DNA of 64,000 bases, taken from assembly GCF_000472385.1 (NCBI RefSeq), contig NZ_AWZU01000007.1, forward strand, positions 62,001-126,000, in the 5' to 3' direction. The notes beneath the pieces are model-generated. The model was not told the DNA's origin. It was given only the letters and a program-made list of their open reading frames with translations, and searched no databases. The position numbers were made by a program, and so were the translations under genes. Shown piece by piece: positions 41,630-50,877 of the stretch. Position 1 is the stretch's first letter; the number at the start of each line of letters is the position of its first letter. The DNA is from Bradyrhizobium sp. ARR65 (lineage in GTDB: Bacteria > Pseudomonadota > Alphaproteobacteria > Rhizobiales > Xanthobacteraceae).

Positions 41630-42736
41630 TCATTGCTCGGCGATCACCGCGATCAGACCGCCGCCATCCGGCCCCTGATGCTCCGCGCCGCCGGAGACGA
41701 AAATCCGACCATCACCGATCACGCCGCCAACGAGGCCCGCGACCGCTCCGCGGATATGACGCTGGGCGTTGATGTCGGTGTCGTCGAGCATCGTATGGCG
41801 ATGGCCGCGGACCTGGCCGCGCCGGTCGGGCTCGCATTTCACCAGCACGGACCGAATGCGCGCCGCATCGCCCGCGGATACTTGCGGTTTCGCCGCAATG
41901 TCGAGATCGGCCAGCACATCCACCACCGCGCCGATGTCGAGCGCATCGATCATCGGCCGATGCGCGATGCGCAAGGATCCGGCCCAGTTCGGGCTATTGC
42001 CGAGCACGACAACCTCGTTGCTCTCGACCTCCACGCCCGATGAAATGCTGGCGCGGGGCGATTGAATGGAGAAATCGCTGAGCAGCGAGGCGTCGGTGAA
42101 ATCGCTCGGCCCGATTTCGCCGAGCGCCAACGCGACGCCGAAGGCGCCAGCCGCGCGCGCATAAGCCATGGATTTGTTGGGATCGCTGGTGAACGGTTGC
42201 TTGCCCACGGCGATCGCAGCGGCGGCGCGCGCCACCGTCACACACGGACATTTCACTTGCACGAAATGCACATCATCGAGCTGCTGGATTCCCGCATTGG
42301 CGATGGCTTCGCGGACCGCGTTGGCGACGCTCTCGACATGGGCGCGCCGGCCGACGTCCTCCGCCGGGACGGGCTCGCTCAAAGCCGTTCCGATCGCAAG
42401 TGCCGAGCCAGCTCTCCGTGCGGCGGGCTCCGCCTCGCTGATGCAAAACACGCTATAATGCGGGCTCATCACGCCTTCCGTGCCGCCCGAGAGCCCGCAA
42501 GGGATTTCCCGGATCAATTGCGCTGGCGGCCTGTTCAAGTGCTGCGACAGCACCGCCATCAAGGTCTGTGTGAAATAGCCGCGGGTAAAATCGTTGACGC
42601 CCCCATTGCCCTCGGTCTTGCCGATGATGGCGACGACATCCGCCGCGCGGACCGTGCCATTGACAATCAGGCGCTCGAGCCCGGAAAGATCGCCCGGATG
42701 TGCCATCGAGAGCCTGAACACCTGCGCTAGTTTCAT
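41630..42736 (-). CDS. Cyclic amide hydrolase (barbiturase / cyanuric acid hydrolase family)
   Basis: 368 residues, the family length. Threefold repeated fold with three Lys/Ser pairs visible: K40 (IIGKTEGNG) with S83 (GLSGGTEGV), K162 (VQVKCPCVT) with S233 (ISSGVEVES), K300 (LVKCEPDRRG) with S348 (VSGGAEHQGPDGGG). The domain B serine is the nucleophile in the known enzymes. The family opens barbiturate or cyanurate rings; other activities are known to be undiscovered. Its ATG overlaps the stop of the Mo-hydroxylase large subunit, suggesting that the ring first oxidised by the Mo enzyme is opened here. Confidence 0.85.
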   Translation of the reverse strand: MKLAQVFRLSMAHPGDLSGLERLIVNGTVRAADVVAIIGKTEGNGGVNDFTRGYFTQTLMAVLSQHLNRPPAQLIREIPCGLSGGTEGVMSPHYSVFCISEAEPAARRAGSALAIGTALSEPVPAEDVGRRAHVESVANAVREAIANAGIQQLDDVHFVQVKCPCVTVARAAAAIAVGKQPFTSDPNKSMAYARAAGAFGVALALGEIGPSDFTDASLLSDFSIQSPRASISSGVEVESNEVVVLGNSPNWAGSLRIAHRPMIDALDIGAVVDVLADLDIAAKPQVSAGDAARIRSVLVKCEPDRRGQVRGHRHTMLDDTDINAQRHIRGAVAGLVGGVIGDGRIFVSGGAEHQGPDGGGLIAVIAEQ

Positions 42737-45078
42737 GCCTTGCTGCCCTTGCGGATCAATTCGAACAGCCGGCTCGGGCTCAAGGGGATCTCCAACAGCT
42801 CGACCCCGTTCTGCTTGAGCCCCAGCGCATTCTCGATCGCCTGCGCAAACAACGGACCGACCGGAATGGCTCCCGCCTCGCCTGCGCCCTTGATCCCCAG
42901 AGGATTGAGCGGCGAGGGCGTGGTGGTGTGATCGAGCTGCATCCGCGGCACTTCGAGCGCGGTGGGCAACAGATAGTCGGCAAGCGAGGCATTGAGGAGC
43001 TGGCCGTGCTCGTCGAACGATAGCTTTTCGTAGAACGCATTTCCAATCCCCTGCGCCACCCCGCCGTGAATCTGGCCGGCGAGGATCATCGGATTGATCA
43101 CGGTGCCGCAGTCATGCACGACGACATATTTGAGGATCTTCAGCTCAAAGGTGAGCGGATCCATTTCGATGATCGCGGCATGCACGCCGTTGGCCGTGGA
43201 GCCGCTCGGCGGCCCGAAATATTGCGTGGATTCCAACCCCGGCTCGGTGCCGGGCTTGACCGCGCCGCGCATCGGATTGGCGCGCTGCGCGAGTTCGCCG
43301 AGGCGGATGAATTTTTCGGGAATGCCGATGATCGAGACCTTGCCGTCGGCGAGCACCAGGTCCTCTTCGGCGCATTCGAAAGCATCGCTGGCGAGTTTGA
43401 GCGCTTTTTTTCGCACCGCGCGCGAAGCTTCGTTGACGGCGTTGCCGGCCACCACGGCACCGCGACTGGCAAAAGTCCCGGCGCCCCAATAGAACTGGTC
43501 GGTATCGCCGGTGACGATCTCGACATCGGTGACATCGACACCAAGCTGATCGGCAACGATCTGGGCAAAACTTGTGAAATGCCCCTGCCCCTGCGTGCCG
43601 ATGCCGGTGGCGACGCTGACTTTTCCGTTGGCCTGCACCCGCACCTTGGCGCCTTCATAGGGCCCGATGCCGGTGCCCTCGACGTAACAGGCAACACCGA
43701 TGCCGACGTAGCGGCCTTGCGCGCGCAGCCTCGGCTGTTCCGCGACGAAATCGGCATAGCCGATCGCCTCCAGCGCCTTGTCGAGCACGGGCTCATAATT
43801 GCCGCTGTCATATTCGAGCGGCTGAAAATCCTGATAGATGATCTCGTTCCGATACGGGAAGGCATCGCTTGGGATCAGATTACGCCGGCGGATCTCGGCC
43901 GGGTCGATATCGAGTTCATGCGCGGCAAGGTCGAGCAGGCGCTCGATCACGAACACGCCGTGCTGGCGTCCGGCCCCTCGATACGGCGTCACGATCGGGA
44001 GGTTCGTGAACACAGAAGTAAAAGTGCTGTCATAGGCCGGGATGACATACGGTCCCAGCAGCGTGCACTGGCTGTTGATCGGCACCGTCAGCCCATAAGG
44101 GTTATAGGCGCCGTTGTCGTGCAGGAAGACGTCCTTCACCCCGAGGATGCGGCCGTCGCGCGTCAGCGCGATCTCGGCGTCGTGGATCTGGCCGCGCTCG
44201 TGCGTCGTCGCGACGAAATGCTCAAACCGGTCCTCGATCCATTTCACCGGGCGATTCAGCCGCATCGAGATCCAAGGCAGCATCGCCTCTTCCGGATAAA
44301 GCATCATGATCTTCGGCCCGAACCCGCCGCCGACAAAGGGGGCGATCACCCGGACCTGCCGTTCGCCGAGACCGAGCGCGCCCGCGAGACCATTGCGCAC
44401 GAAGACCGGCGCCTGCGTGGTGTCCCAGACCGTCATGTGCTGGGCGCGCGCATTCCACTGGGCCACAATGCCGCGCGTCTCGATCGGTGACGACATGCCG
44501 TGCTCGTAACGGAAACGGCGCTTGAGGATCAGGTCCGCTTGTGCGGCGACACTCCGATAGTTGCCTTTGGTTTGATGGACATGCGCAGCGATATTGGTGC
44601 CAAGATCGCCGTGAACAGGGATTGCGTCTTTGTCCAGAGCCTTCTCAAGATCGACGACTGCTGGAAGGATCTCCAAATCCACCGCAATGTCGTCGAGCGC
44701 ATCCTCCGCGATGTAGCGGCTTTCCGCGACGACGATCGCCAGTGGCTCGCCGGCGTAGCGGACGGTGTCTCTGGCAAGGGGCACGTGGGTGCGCAGGTTG
44801 AAGACGAGTCCCGGTACGGGCGGCGGCGGCACCAGCAATGGCCCCGATTGCCAATAGGCGCCGAGGTCAGCCGCGGTGTAGACGGCGATCACGCCGTCGC
44901 GTTTCAACGCCTTCGACGGATCAATCCCTTTCACACGGGCATGCGCCACCTGGCTGCGCAGAAACGCAGCATGCAGCATGCCCGGCAGCTCCACGTCATC
45001 GATAAACAGCGCCTGCCCGGTGAGGAGCTTCTTGTCCTCATTGCGCTTGACGGCGGCACCGAAGAAACGCGTGGTCAT
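42733..45078 (-). CDS. Xanthine dehydrogenase-family molybdenum hydroxylase, large subunit
   Basis: 781 residues. Molybdopterin domains from about residue 20 (DVELPGMLHAAFLRSQVAHA) through GGGFGPKIMMLYPEEAMLPW and the active-site loop TPYRGAGRQHGVFV (about 360). That loop has the AYRGAGR-like form, not the AYRCSFR of true CO dehydrogenase, so this is a general heterocycle or aldehyde hydroxylase. GQGQGHFTSFAQIVADQLG-like GTQGQGHFTSF and the C-terminal GAGEAGAIPVGP with the catalytic Glu are present. Overlaps the small subunit by four bases on one side and the cyclic-amide hydrolase on the other. Confidence 0.88.
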   Translation of the reverse strand: MTTRFFGAAVKRNEDKKLLTGQALFIDDVELPGMLHAAFLRSQVAHARVKGIDPSKALKRDGVIAVYTAADLGAYWQSGPLLVPPPPVPGLVFNLRTHVPLARDTVRYAGEPLAIVVAESRYIAEDALDDIAVDLEILPAVVDLEKALDKDAIPVHGDLGTNIAAHVHQTKGNYRSVAAQADLILKRRFRYEHGMSSPIETRGIVAQWNARAQHMTVWDTTQAPVFVRNGLAGALGLGERQVRVIAPFVGGGFGPKIMMLYPEEAMLPWISMRLNRPVKWIEDRFEHFVATTHERGQIHDAEIALTRDGRILGVKDVFLHDNGAYNPYGLTVPINSQCTLLGPYVIPAYDSTFTSVFTNLPIVTPYRGAGRQHGVFVIERLLDLAAHELDIDPAEIRRRNLIPSDAFPYRNEIIYQDFQPLEYDSGNYEPVLDKALEAIGYADFVAEQPRLRAQGRYVGIGVACYVEGTGIGPYEGAKVRVQANGKVSVATGIGTQGQGHFTSFAQIVADQLGVDVTDVEIVTGDTDQFYWGAGTFASRGAVVAGNAVNEASRAVRKKALKLASDAFECAEEDLVLADGKVSIIGIPEKFIRLGELAQRANPMRGAVKPGTEPGLESTQYFGPPSGSTANGVHAAIIEMDPLTFELKILKYVVVHDCGTVINPMILAGQIHGGVAQGIGNAFYEKLSFDEHGQLLNASLADYLLPTALEVPRMQLDHTTTPSPLNPLGIKGAGEAGAIPVGPLFAQAIENALGLKQNGVELLEIPLSPSRLFELIRKGSKA

Positions 45079-45566
45079 GGCACGCTCGCCCGCATTGCCT
45101 TGGCCGCGACCAGCATCGCGTCAACGATGTTCTGATAGCCCGTGCAGCGGCACAGATTGCCTGACAGCGCCTCCCTCACCTCCTGTTCCGAAGGCGCGGG
45201 ATTCTCCCGCAAGAACGCCATCATGGTCATCAAGATACCGGGGGTGCAATAGCCGCATTGCAGGCCGTGATGCGCGTGCATGGCCTGCTGAATCGGATGC
45301 AACTCGCCAGTGTCTTGCGCAAGACCTTCGATCGTCGAGAGCTCATGGCCGTTGGCCTGGACCGCGAGCATCAGGCATGAACGGATGGGCTCGCCATCCA
45401 AAAGAACCGTGCAAGCCCCGCAGACGCCGTGCTCGCAGCCGACATGGGTGCCGGCGAGCAGCAGCTCATGGCGCAGGAAATCGCTGAGCAGCATCCGCGA
45501 CTCCACCTCGCGACGATACGCGGAGCCGTTGACCGAGACCTGGACCTCGTGCCGGTCAGGCTGCAT
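45075..45566 (-). CDS. Molybdenum hydroxylase [2Fe-2S] subunit
   Basis: 163 residues from ATG 45566, overlapping the FAD-subunit gene by 11 bases; a longer start at 45599 lies further inside that gene. Ferredoxin-type cluster CEHGVCGACTVLLDG and the helical-domain cluster CGYCTPGILM...CRCTGYQNIVDAM. Passes electrons from the Mo centre to FAD. Confidence 0.9.
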   Translation of the reverse strand: MQPDRHEVQVSVNGSAYRREVESRMLLSDFLRHELLLAGTHVGCEHGVCGACTVLLDGEPIRSCLMLAVQANGHELSTIEGLAQDTGELHPIQQAMHAHHGLQCGYCTPGILMTMMAFLRENPAPSEQEVREALSGNLCRCTGYQNIVDAMLVAAKAMRASVP

Positions 45567-46434
45567 GGGCGACCCGCTGAAGGGCTTTGCGCAGAGCACG
45601 AGCCGATAGAACGCCCGCCAGATGGCGCTGGTAATCAGGGCTGGCGTGGACGTTGCCTGCCGGCGCGATCCCCCGCTGCACGTCCGTCGCGACCGCGTCG
45701 ATCAGCTTATCGCTGCCCTTTTCACCGATCAGAGCGGCCGCGGCGCCACTCGCATCCACCGGCGTCTCGCCCACTCCGCAAAGCGCCAGCCGCACATCCG
45801 TACAGCGGCTCCCGTCATCCAGCGTGATGACGGCGGCGCAACCTGCCAGCGCGAAATCGCCGCGCCGTCGCGCCACTTCCAGAAAGCAGCCTCCGCTACG
45901 CGGCTTTTGCACGGGCAAAGTGACGTCGATCAGCATTTCGTCCGGCCGAAGATCCGTAGTGAGAAGCCCGACAAAGAAGTCCGCGGCGTCCAGCTCACGC
46001 TCACCGGCCTCGGATTTGACGCGCATGCGCGCTCGCATTGCAACAGTGACCGCCGGTAATTCGGAGGCAGGATCAGCATGGGAGAGGTTGCCGCCGACGG
46101 TGCCGCGATTGCGGATTTGCGGGTGGGCAATATGCGGAAGCGCATCCGCGAACAGCGGGCAAGCCCTTAGAAGATCGCCGTTCCGCTCCAGCGTCCGATA
46201 ACGCGTCAGCGCGCCGAGCCGCAGGCGTCCTCCTTCGAGGCAATCGCAGGCCTCAAGCTCGGCCAAGCCGTTGATGTCGATGAGCACGGCAGGTCGCGCC
46301 AGGCGAAAGTTCAATGCCGGGATCAAGCTCTGACCACCCGCGAGAAAGCGGCCGTCATCGCCGTATTCGGCCTTCAGAGACAGCGCATGCGCGACCGAGG
46401 AAGCTTTGATGTATTTGAAAGGTGCGGGCTTCAT
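45556..46434 (-). CDS. Molybdenum hydroxylase FAD subunit (CoxM-like)
   Basis: 292 residues from ATG 46434 (GGAGCC upstream). FAD-binding AGGQSLIPALNFRLARP (about 35) and IRNRGTVGGNLSHADPASELP (about 104), the PCMH-type signature, then the CO-dehydrogenase flavoprotein C-terminal domain. First gene of the six-gene operon running to 39863; divergent from a NitT/TauT transporter operon across 205 bases. Confidence 0.88.
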   Translation of the reverse strand: MKPAPFKYIKASSVAHALSLKAEYGDDGRFLAGGQSLIPALNFRLARPAVLIDINGLAELEACDCLEGGRLRLGALTRYRTLERNGDLLRACPLFADALPHIAHPQIRNRGTVGGNLSHADPASELPAVTVAMRARMRVKSEAGERELDAADFFVGLLTTDLRPDEMLIDVTLPVQKPRSGGCFLEVARRRGDFALAGCAAVITLDDGSRCTDVRLALCGVGETPVDASGAAAALIGEKGSDKLIDAVATDVQRGIAPAGNVHASPDYQRHLAGVLSARALRKALQRVAHAA

Positions 46435-46536
46435 CTGGCTCCGTTTTGACGAGTGCATTCGCAATCGACTTGGCGAACGCAACTCGAAACTATCTTCGGC
46501 CCGGTCAACAAGTCAAAAGCCACTCGCCGCGACCCG

Positions 46537-46554
46537 CTCCATTTCTGCATGGAG
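46537..46554. promoter_or_regulatory. Inverted repeat in divergent promoter region
   Basis: CTCCAT-N6-ATGGAG in the 205-base gap between the Mo-hydroxylase operon and the transporter operon. A candidate site for a regulator of both, but no regulator gene is adjacent and the evidence is only the symmetry. Confidence 0.25.
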
Positions 46555-46639
46555 ATACAGCAAAGTCCTGCTCATTATTCTTTCTGCGTGCTCAAAGAAT
46601 CAGCGCGCCACTCCAAATCGCTTTTGACAGTATCGGGAC

Positions 46640-47536
46640 ATGGCATCACCCAAGCCAAGCATTTCGATTGTCAGCGAAGCGACCGCTGAAACTGACCGCG
46701 GCGAAGGCGCTTCTCACGTCCGCTCGCCTGACCCAATCTCCGCCCCAAAGGCACCGAAGCGGCTCGTGGTGGACGCACGGAACATCTCCCTCACCTTCGA
46801 GACCGCCGACGGGCGCGTGGACGCGCTGTCCAATGTCAACCTCCAAGTAACGGAAGGCGAATTCGTCTCCTTCATCGGGCCTTCCGGATGCGGCAAGACC
46901 ACGATGCTGCGCGTGATCGCCGATTTGCAGCAGCCGTCGTCCGGCGCCCTTTCCGTCAAGGGCATGAGCGCCGAGCAGGCGCGGCTCGCTCGCGCTTACG
47001 GCTACGTTTTCCAGGCCCCGGCGCTGTTTCCCTGGCGGACGATCGAGAAGAACCTGAAGATGCCGCTGGAGATCATGGGATATTCGGAGTTCGAGCAGCA
47101 GCAGCGGGTGCAGCGCTATCTTTCGATGGTCAACCTGACCGGCTTTGAGCGCAAATTTCCCTGGCAGCTCTCCGGCGGCATGCAGCAGCGCGTGTCGATC
47201 GCCCGCGCGCTCTCCTTCGATCCTGATTTGTTGCTGATGGACGAGCCGTTCGGAGCGCTCGACGAAATCGTGCGCGATCACCTCAACGAACAACTGCTGC
47301 AACTCTGGAAATCCACCAGAAAGACGGTGCTGTTCGTCACGCACTCGATTCCCGAAGCGGTTTTCCTGTCCACCAAGATCGTGGTGATGTCGCCGCGTCC
47401 GGGGCGCATCATCGACGTCATCGATTGTGATTTCCCGCCCGATCGGTCGCTGGAGATCCGTGAGAGGCCGGAATTTCTCAAAGTCGCCCAGCGCGTGCGC
47501 ATCGGCCTGCGCGCAGGACATTCCTATGACGAGTAA
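46640..47536 (+). CDS. NitT/TauT-type ABC transporter ATPase
   Basis: 298 residues including a roughly 45-residue hydrophilic N-terminal extension of unclear reality; no strong ribosome site at the first ATG. Core: Walker A GPSGCGKTT, Q-loop VFQAPALFPWRT, signature LSGGMQQR, Walker B LLLMDEPFGALDE, H-loop VTHSIPEA. Its end overlaps the first permease by 11 bases. The operon faces away from the Mo-hydroxylase/cyclic-amide hydrolase operon and probably imports its substrate. Confidence 0.85.
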   Translation: MASPKPSISIVSEATAETDRGEGASHVRSPDPISAPKAPKRLVVDARNISLTFETADGRVDALSNVNLQVTEGEFVSFIGPSGCGKTTMLRVIADLQQPSSGALSVKGMSAEQARLARAYGYVFQAPALFPWRTIEKNLKMPLEIMGYSEFEQQQRVQRYLSMVNLTGFERKFPWQLSGGMQQRVSIARALSFDPDLLLMDEPFGALDEIVRDHLNEQLLQLWKSTRKTVLFVTHSIPEAVFLSTKIVVMSPRPGRIIDVIDCDFPPDRSLEIRERPEFLKVAQRVRIGLRAGHSYDE

Positions 47537-48449
47537 CTCGCTCGCCCTGCCCGCGCCGCGGTCGCGCGCGCTGCTGAAGCATCCCATCATCGCACGCTAC
47601 GCGCCGATCGCGACAATGGTCGCAGCCCTGGTCGCCATCTGGTACATCGCAGCTGTGGCGATGAACTGGTCGCTGGTTCGCGACGGCTTTGAGCGCGAAG
47701 AAACGACTTACGCGACCACGGACGTCTTGCTCGGCACCATGGAGGCGGAGCGTCCATTGCTGCCGGCGCCGCACCAAGTGCTTGAGGCCTTTTACGATGG
47801 TGTGTTCGGCTATCCGCCGCTGGCGCCGCGCAGCCTTGTCTATCACGCGCTGGTCACGTTGTCGGCGACCCTGCTCGGCTTTTTCCTCGGCGCATTGTTC
47901 GGCGTCGTTCTGGCGCTGCTGATCGTGCATAGCCGGGTGCTGAAGCGAGGTCTGCTGCCGTGGATCATCTGCTCGCAAATGGTTCCGGTGCTCGCGCTTG
48001 CGCCGATTTTTATCGTGGTTTTGGGCGCGCTCGGCCTGCACGGCTTGCTGCCGAAATCGATTATCTCCGCCTATCTCTGCTTCTTTCCGGTCGCGATCGG
48101 CATGGTCAAAGGATTTACCTCGCCAGAGCCGTTGCAACTCGAGCTGATGCGGACCTGGTCGGCCACACCGCGACAGGTGCTCTGGAAACTGCGCTGGCCG
48201 GCCTCAGTCCCCTATCTCTTCACGAGCCTGAAGGTGGCGGTGAGCATCTCGCTGGTCGGCGCGATCGTCGCGGAATTGCCGACCGGGGCGGAAGCCGGCA
48301 TCGGCGCGCGGCTCCTGTCCGGCTCCTACTACGGCCAGACGATTCAGCTTTGGGCCGCATTGGTCGCGGCTGCCGTGCTCGCATCCGCACTGATCGGCGT
48401 CATTGGCCTTATCGAGCGAGCCGTCGCCCGCCGCATGGGGGCTCGTTGA
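47526..48449 (+). CDS. NitT/TauT-type ABC permease, first of two
   Basis: 307 residues from ATG 47526 (overlaps the ATPase stop). Six to seven helices; EAA loop LMRTWSATPRQVLWKLRWPASVPYLF near residue 210. A sizeable periplasmic loop after TM1 (residues 45-80, NWSLVRDGFEREETTYATTD) is unusual. The stop and the next start share one base (TGATG). Confidence 0.82.
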   Translation: MTSNSLALPAPRSRALLKHPIIARYAPIATMVAALVAIWYIAAVAMNWSLVRDGFEREETTYATTDVLLGTMEAERPLLPAPHQVLEAFYDGVFGYPPLAPRSLVYHALVTLSATLLGFFLGALFGVVLALLIVHSRVLKRGLLPWIICSQMVPVLALAPIFIVVLGALGLHGLLPKSIISAYLCFFPVAIGMVKGFTSPEPLQLELMRTWSATPRQVLWKLRWPASVPYLFTSLKVAVSISLVGAIVAELPTGAEAGIGARLLSGSYYGQTIQLWAALVAAAVLASALIGVIGLIERAVARRMGAR

Positions 48450-49570
48450 TGGACGCGCGTACATTTCGTCTCGGCTTCTTTTTTGCCGCAGGCGCCATCG
48501 GGCTGGCGTTTGTGCTGTCGCCGGCGCCGCAATCGGCGCCCTTGTTGGCGCGGCCCCTCGTTTGGCAGTTGTGCGCCGGCGCTGCGGTGCTTTTACTATT
48601 GGCTGCCTGGTTCGCGGACCTGCGCGCGATCACCGCTGGACTTGCTGCGGCGATACTCTGCGCCGCCGCTTCGCTTCTCCTGCTGCGGGATCCGGCCGTC
48701 GCGGGCTCCGCGCGCGGAGGATTTTGGGCGATCGTCATCGCCTGCTGGCTATCGGCCGCTCTGTGCGTGGTCCATCTCGGCGCGACGCACCAATTGCGGC
48801 GCAACCGGCAGCGCGCGCTTGATCTGCTGATCCCGCTCCTGTTCGGCGCCACCGTGATTTATCTCTGGGAGGTGGCGGTGCGTGGGTTCGGCGTCCCGCC
48901 GGTGCTGTTGCCTTCGCCGAGCGCGGCGGCCGCGCGGTTCGCGGCATCGCTGCCGATCCTCGCCACCGATTTTGTCCAGACCTTCATCCGCGGCGTCCTG
49001 ATCGGTTATGTGATCGGCTGCGGCGCCGGGCTTCTGGTTGCAATCCTGGCGCATCGCTTCGAATTCCTGGGTCGTGGCCTGTTGCCGCTAGGCAATTTCT
49101 TTTCTGCCCTGCCCTTGGTCGGCATCGCGCCAATCATGGTGATGTGGTTCGGCTTCGACTGGCCCTCCAAAGCCGCCGTCGTCGTGCTCATCACCTTCTT
49201 CCCGATGCTGGTGAATGCGCTCGCGGGCCTCTCAGCCGCCGGCCATATCGAGCGCGACCTGATGCGTTCCTATGCCGCGAGTTATGGCCAGAGCCTGACC
49301 AAGCTGCACCTACCGGCCGCCCTTCCCTTCATCTTCAACGCGCTGAAGATCAACGCCACGCTCGCGCTGATTGGCGCGATCGTTGCAGAGTTTTTTGGCA
49401 CCCCGACGCAAGGTATCGGCTTTCGCATTTCTACCGAAGCCGGACGCATGGCGATTGACATGGTCTGGGCGGAGATCGCGCTCGCTGCCCTCGCCGGGAT
49501 GGCTTTCTACGGTCTTGTCACGCTGGCCGAACGCGCGACAACTTTCTGGCATCCGTCGTACCGGACCTAG
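48449..49570 (+). CDS. NitT/TauT-type ABC permease, second, with hydrophobic N-terminal extension
   Basis: 373 residues from ATG 48449. The usual six-helix permease occupies residues about 120-370 (DLLIPLLFGATVIYLWEVAVRGF, FFSALPLVGIAPIMVMWFG and the EAA loop MRSYAASYGQSLTKLHLPAALPFIF). Ahead of it lie about 110 residues with four predicted helices (FFAAGAIGLAFVLSPAP, LVWQLCAGAAVLLLLAAWFADL, ITAGLAAAILCAAASLLLL, FWAIVIACWLSAALCV) not needed for transport in relatives. Two different permeases suggest a heterodimer, as in RibXY-type or pyrimidine-precursor importers. Confidence 0.82.
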   Translation: MDARTFRLGFFFAAGAIGLAFVLSPAPQSAPLLARPLVWQLCAGAAVLLLLAAWFADLRAITAGLAAAILCAAASLLLLRDPAVAGSARGGFWAIVIACWLSAALCVVHLGATHQLRRNRQRALDLLIPLLFGATVIYLWEVAVRGFGVPPVLLPSPSAAAARFAASLPILATDFVQTFIRGVLIGYVIGCGAGLLVAILAHRFEFLGRGLLPLGNFFSALPLVGIAPIMVMWFGFDWPSKAAVVVLITFFPMLVNALAGLSAAGHIERDLMRSYAASYGQSLTKLHLPAALPFIFNALKINATLALIGAIVAEFFGTPTQGIGFRISTEAGRMAIDMVWAEIALAALAGMAFYGLVTLAERATTFWHPSYRT

Positions 49571-49603
49571 GTCGGCAAGGTCTTTTTCAATTTGGAGTTA
49601 TCC

Positions 49604-50593
49604 ATGAAGCAGAGTTTGGCCTTGGTCGTAGGCTTGGCGGTTGGGTTGTCGCTGTCGAGCGCGAAGGCCGCCGATCCCGTCACCATTCAGCTCAAATGGG
49701 TGGCACAGGCGCAGTTTGCCGGCTACTTCGTCGCAAAGGAGAAGGGCTTCTACAAGGAGGCTGGGCTCGACGTTACCATCAAGCCGGGCGGGCCGGATGT
49801 TGCCCCGCCGCAGGTGATTGCCGGCGGCGGCGCCGATGTCACCGTGGACTGGATGCCGTCGGCGCTTGCCTCGCGCGAGAAGGGCGTGCCGCTGGTCAAT
49901 ATTTCGCAGACCTTCAAGCGCTCGGGACTCGAGCTGACCTGCCGTGCCGAGACCGGCATCAAGAAGCCCGCCGATCTCAAGGGAAAGACGCTGGGCGTCT
50001 GGTATGGCGGCAACGAATATCCGTTCCTGTCCTGGATGTCGAAGCTCGGCTTCAAGACCGATGGCTCGCCCGGTGGCGTCAAGGTGATCAAGCAGGGCTT
50101 CAATGTCGACCCGCTGCTGCAGAAGCAGGCCGATTGCGTCTCCACCATGAGCTACAACGAATATTGGCAGGTCGTCGACGGCGGCTACAAGCCGAGCCAC
50201 CTTGTCGTCTTCAAATATGAAGACGAAGGCGTCGCAACGCTGGAAGATGGGCTCTATGTGCTGGAGAAGAACCTGAAGGATCCGGCCTTCGTCGCCAAGA
50301 TGGCGAAGTTCGTCAAGGCCTCGATGAAAGGCTGGGACTATGCCAAGGCGCACCCCGATGAGGCGGTGAAGATCATTCTCGCCGCCGACACCACGGGCGC
50401 CAAGACCGAGAAGGATCAGAAGCGCATGATGACCGAGATTGCCAAACTGCTCGGCGATGCCGACGGCAAGCTCGACGTCAAGGACTACGAGCGCACGGTG
50501 GCGACCCTGATGTCGGGCGGCTCCGACCCCGTGATCACCAAGAAGCCGGAAGGCGCCTACAGCTTCACCGTCTACGAGGCGATGAAGAAGTGA
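49604..50593 (+). CDS. NMT1/THI5-like periplasmic binding protein
   Basis: 329 residues from ATG 49604 with TTTGGAG upstream. Signal peptide MKQSLALVVGLAVGLSLSSAKA, then VTIQLKWVAQAQFAGYFVAKEKGFYKEAGLDVTIKPGG, the hallmark opening of the NMT1/THI5 family that binds pyrimidine precursors and other small heterocycles; WYGGNEYPFLSWMSKLG and MSYNEYWQVVDGGY follow. Last gene of the importer operon. A pyrimidine-like ligand would suit the barbiturase-type hydrolase encoded divergently. Confidence 0.85.
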   Translation: MKQSLALVVGLAVGLSLSSAKAADPVTIQLKWVAQAQFAGYFVAKEKGFYKEAGLDVTIKPGGPDVAPPQVIAGGGADVTVDWMPSALASREKGVPLVNISQTFKRSGLELTCRAETGIKKPADLKGKTLGVWYGGNEYPFLSWMSKLGFKTDGSPGGVKVIKQGFNVDPLLQKQADCVSTMSYNEYWQVVDGGYKPSHLVVFKYEDEGVATLEDGLYVLEKNLKDPAFVAKMAKFVKASMKGWDYAKAHPDEAVKIILAADTTGAKTEKDQKRMMTEIAKLLGDADGKLDVKDYERTVATLMSGGSDPVITKKPEGAYSFTVYEAMKK

Positions 50594-50877
50594 GGGCGGG
50601 AGCACTGCGGCAGGAACGGGATTCCGGTTCCGTTCCTCCTTCTTTCGACTGACCCCATTTGAGGCGCCGCGCTACTTAAATATCAAACATAACTGCCATA
50701 CAACCAGTTCATTTTCCCTTCCGAACCGTCTAAATTTTGACGCTGGCCTGGCCGACGCTTTCGTGGACTCGGCCGATGCTGCGCCATGGCTCCGACGGCG
50801 GTTGTCGCCGAACAGAAACAATAAATGCGTAAGGTCGATCTTGCGCGTGATCGGGAATGCTGGGGAGGTCGGTTACG

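Noticed and set aside
41630..42736. Apparent loss of the catalytic serine in domain B of the cyclic-amide hydrolase (YARAAG where relatives have S)
   Set aside because: Spacing from Lys162 shows that the nucleophile corresponds to Ser233 in SSGVE about 70 residues later, and it is present. All three Lys/Ser pairs are intact.
43066..44490. 474-codon open frame on the plus strand
   Set aside because: Antisense to the molybdenum hydroxylase large subunit; composition is typical of a shadow frame.
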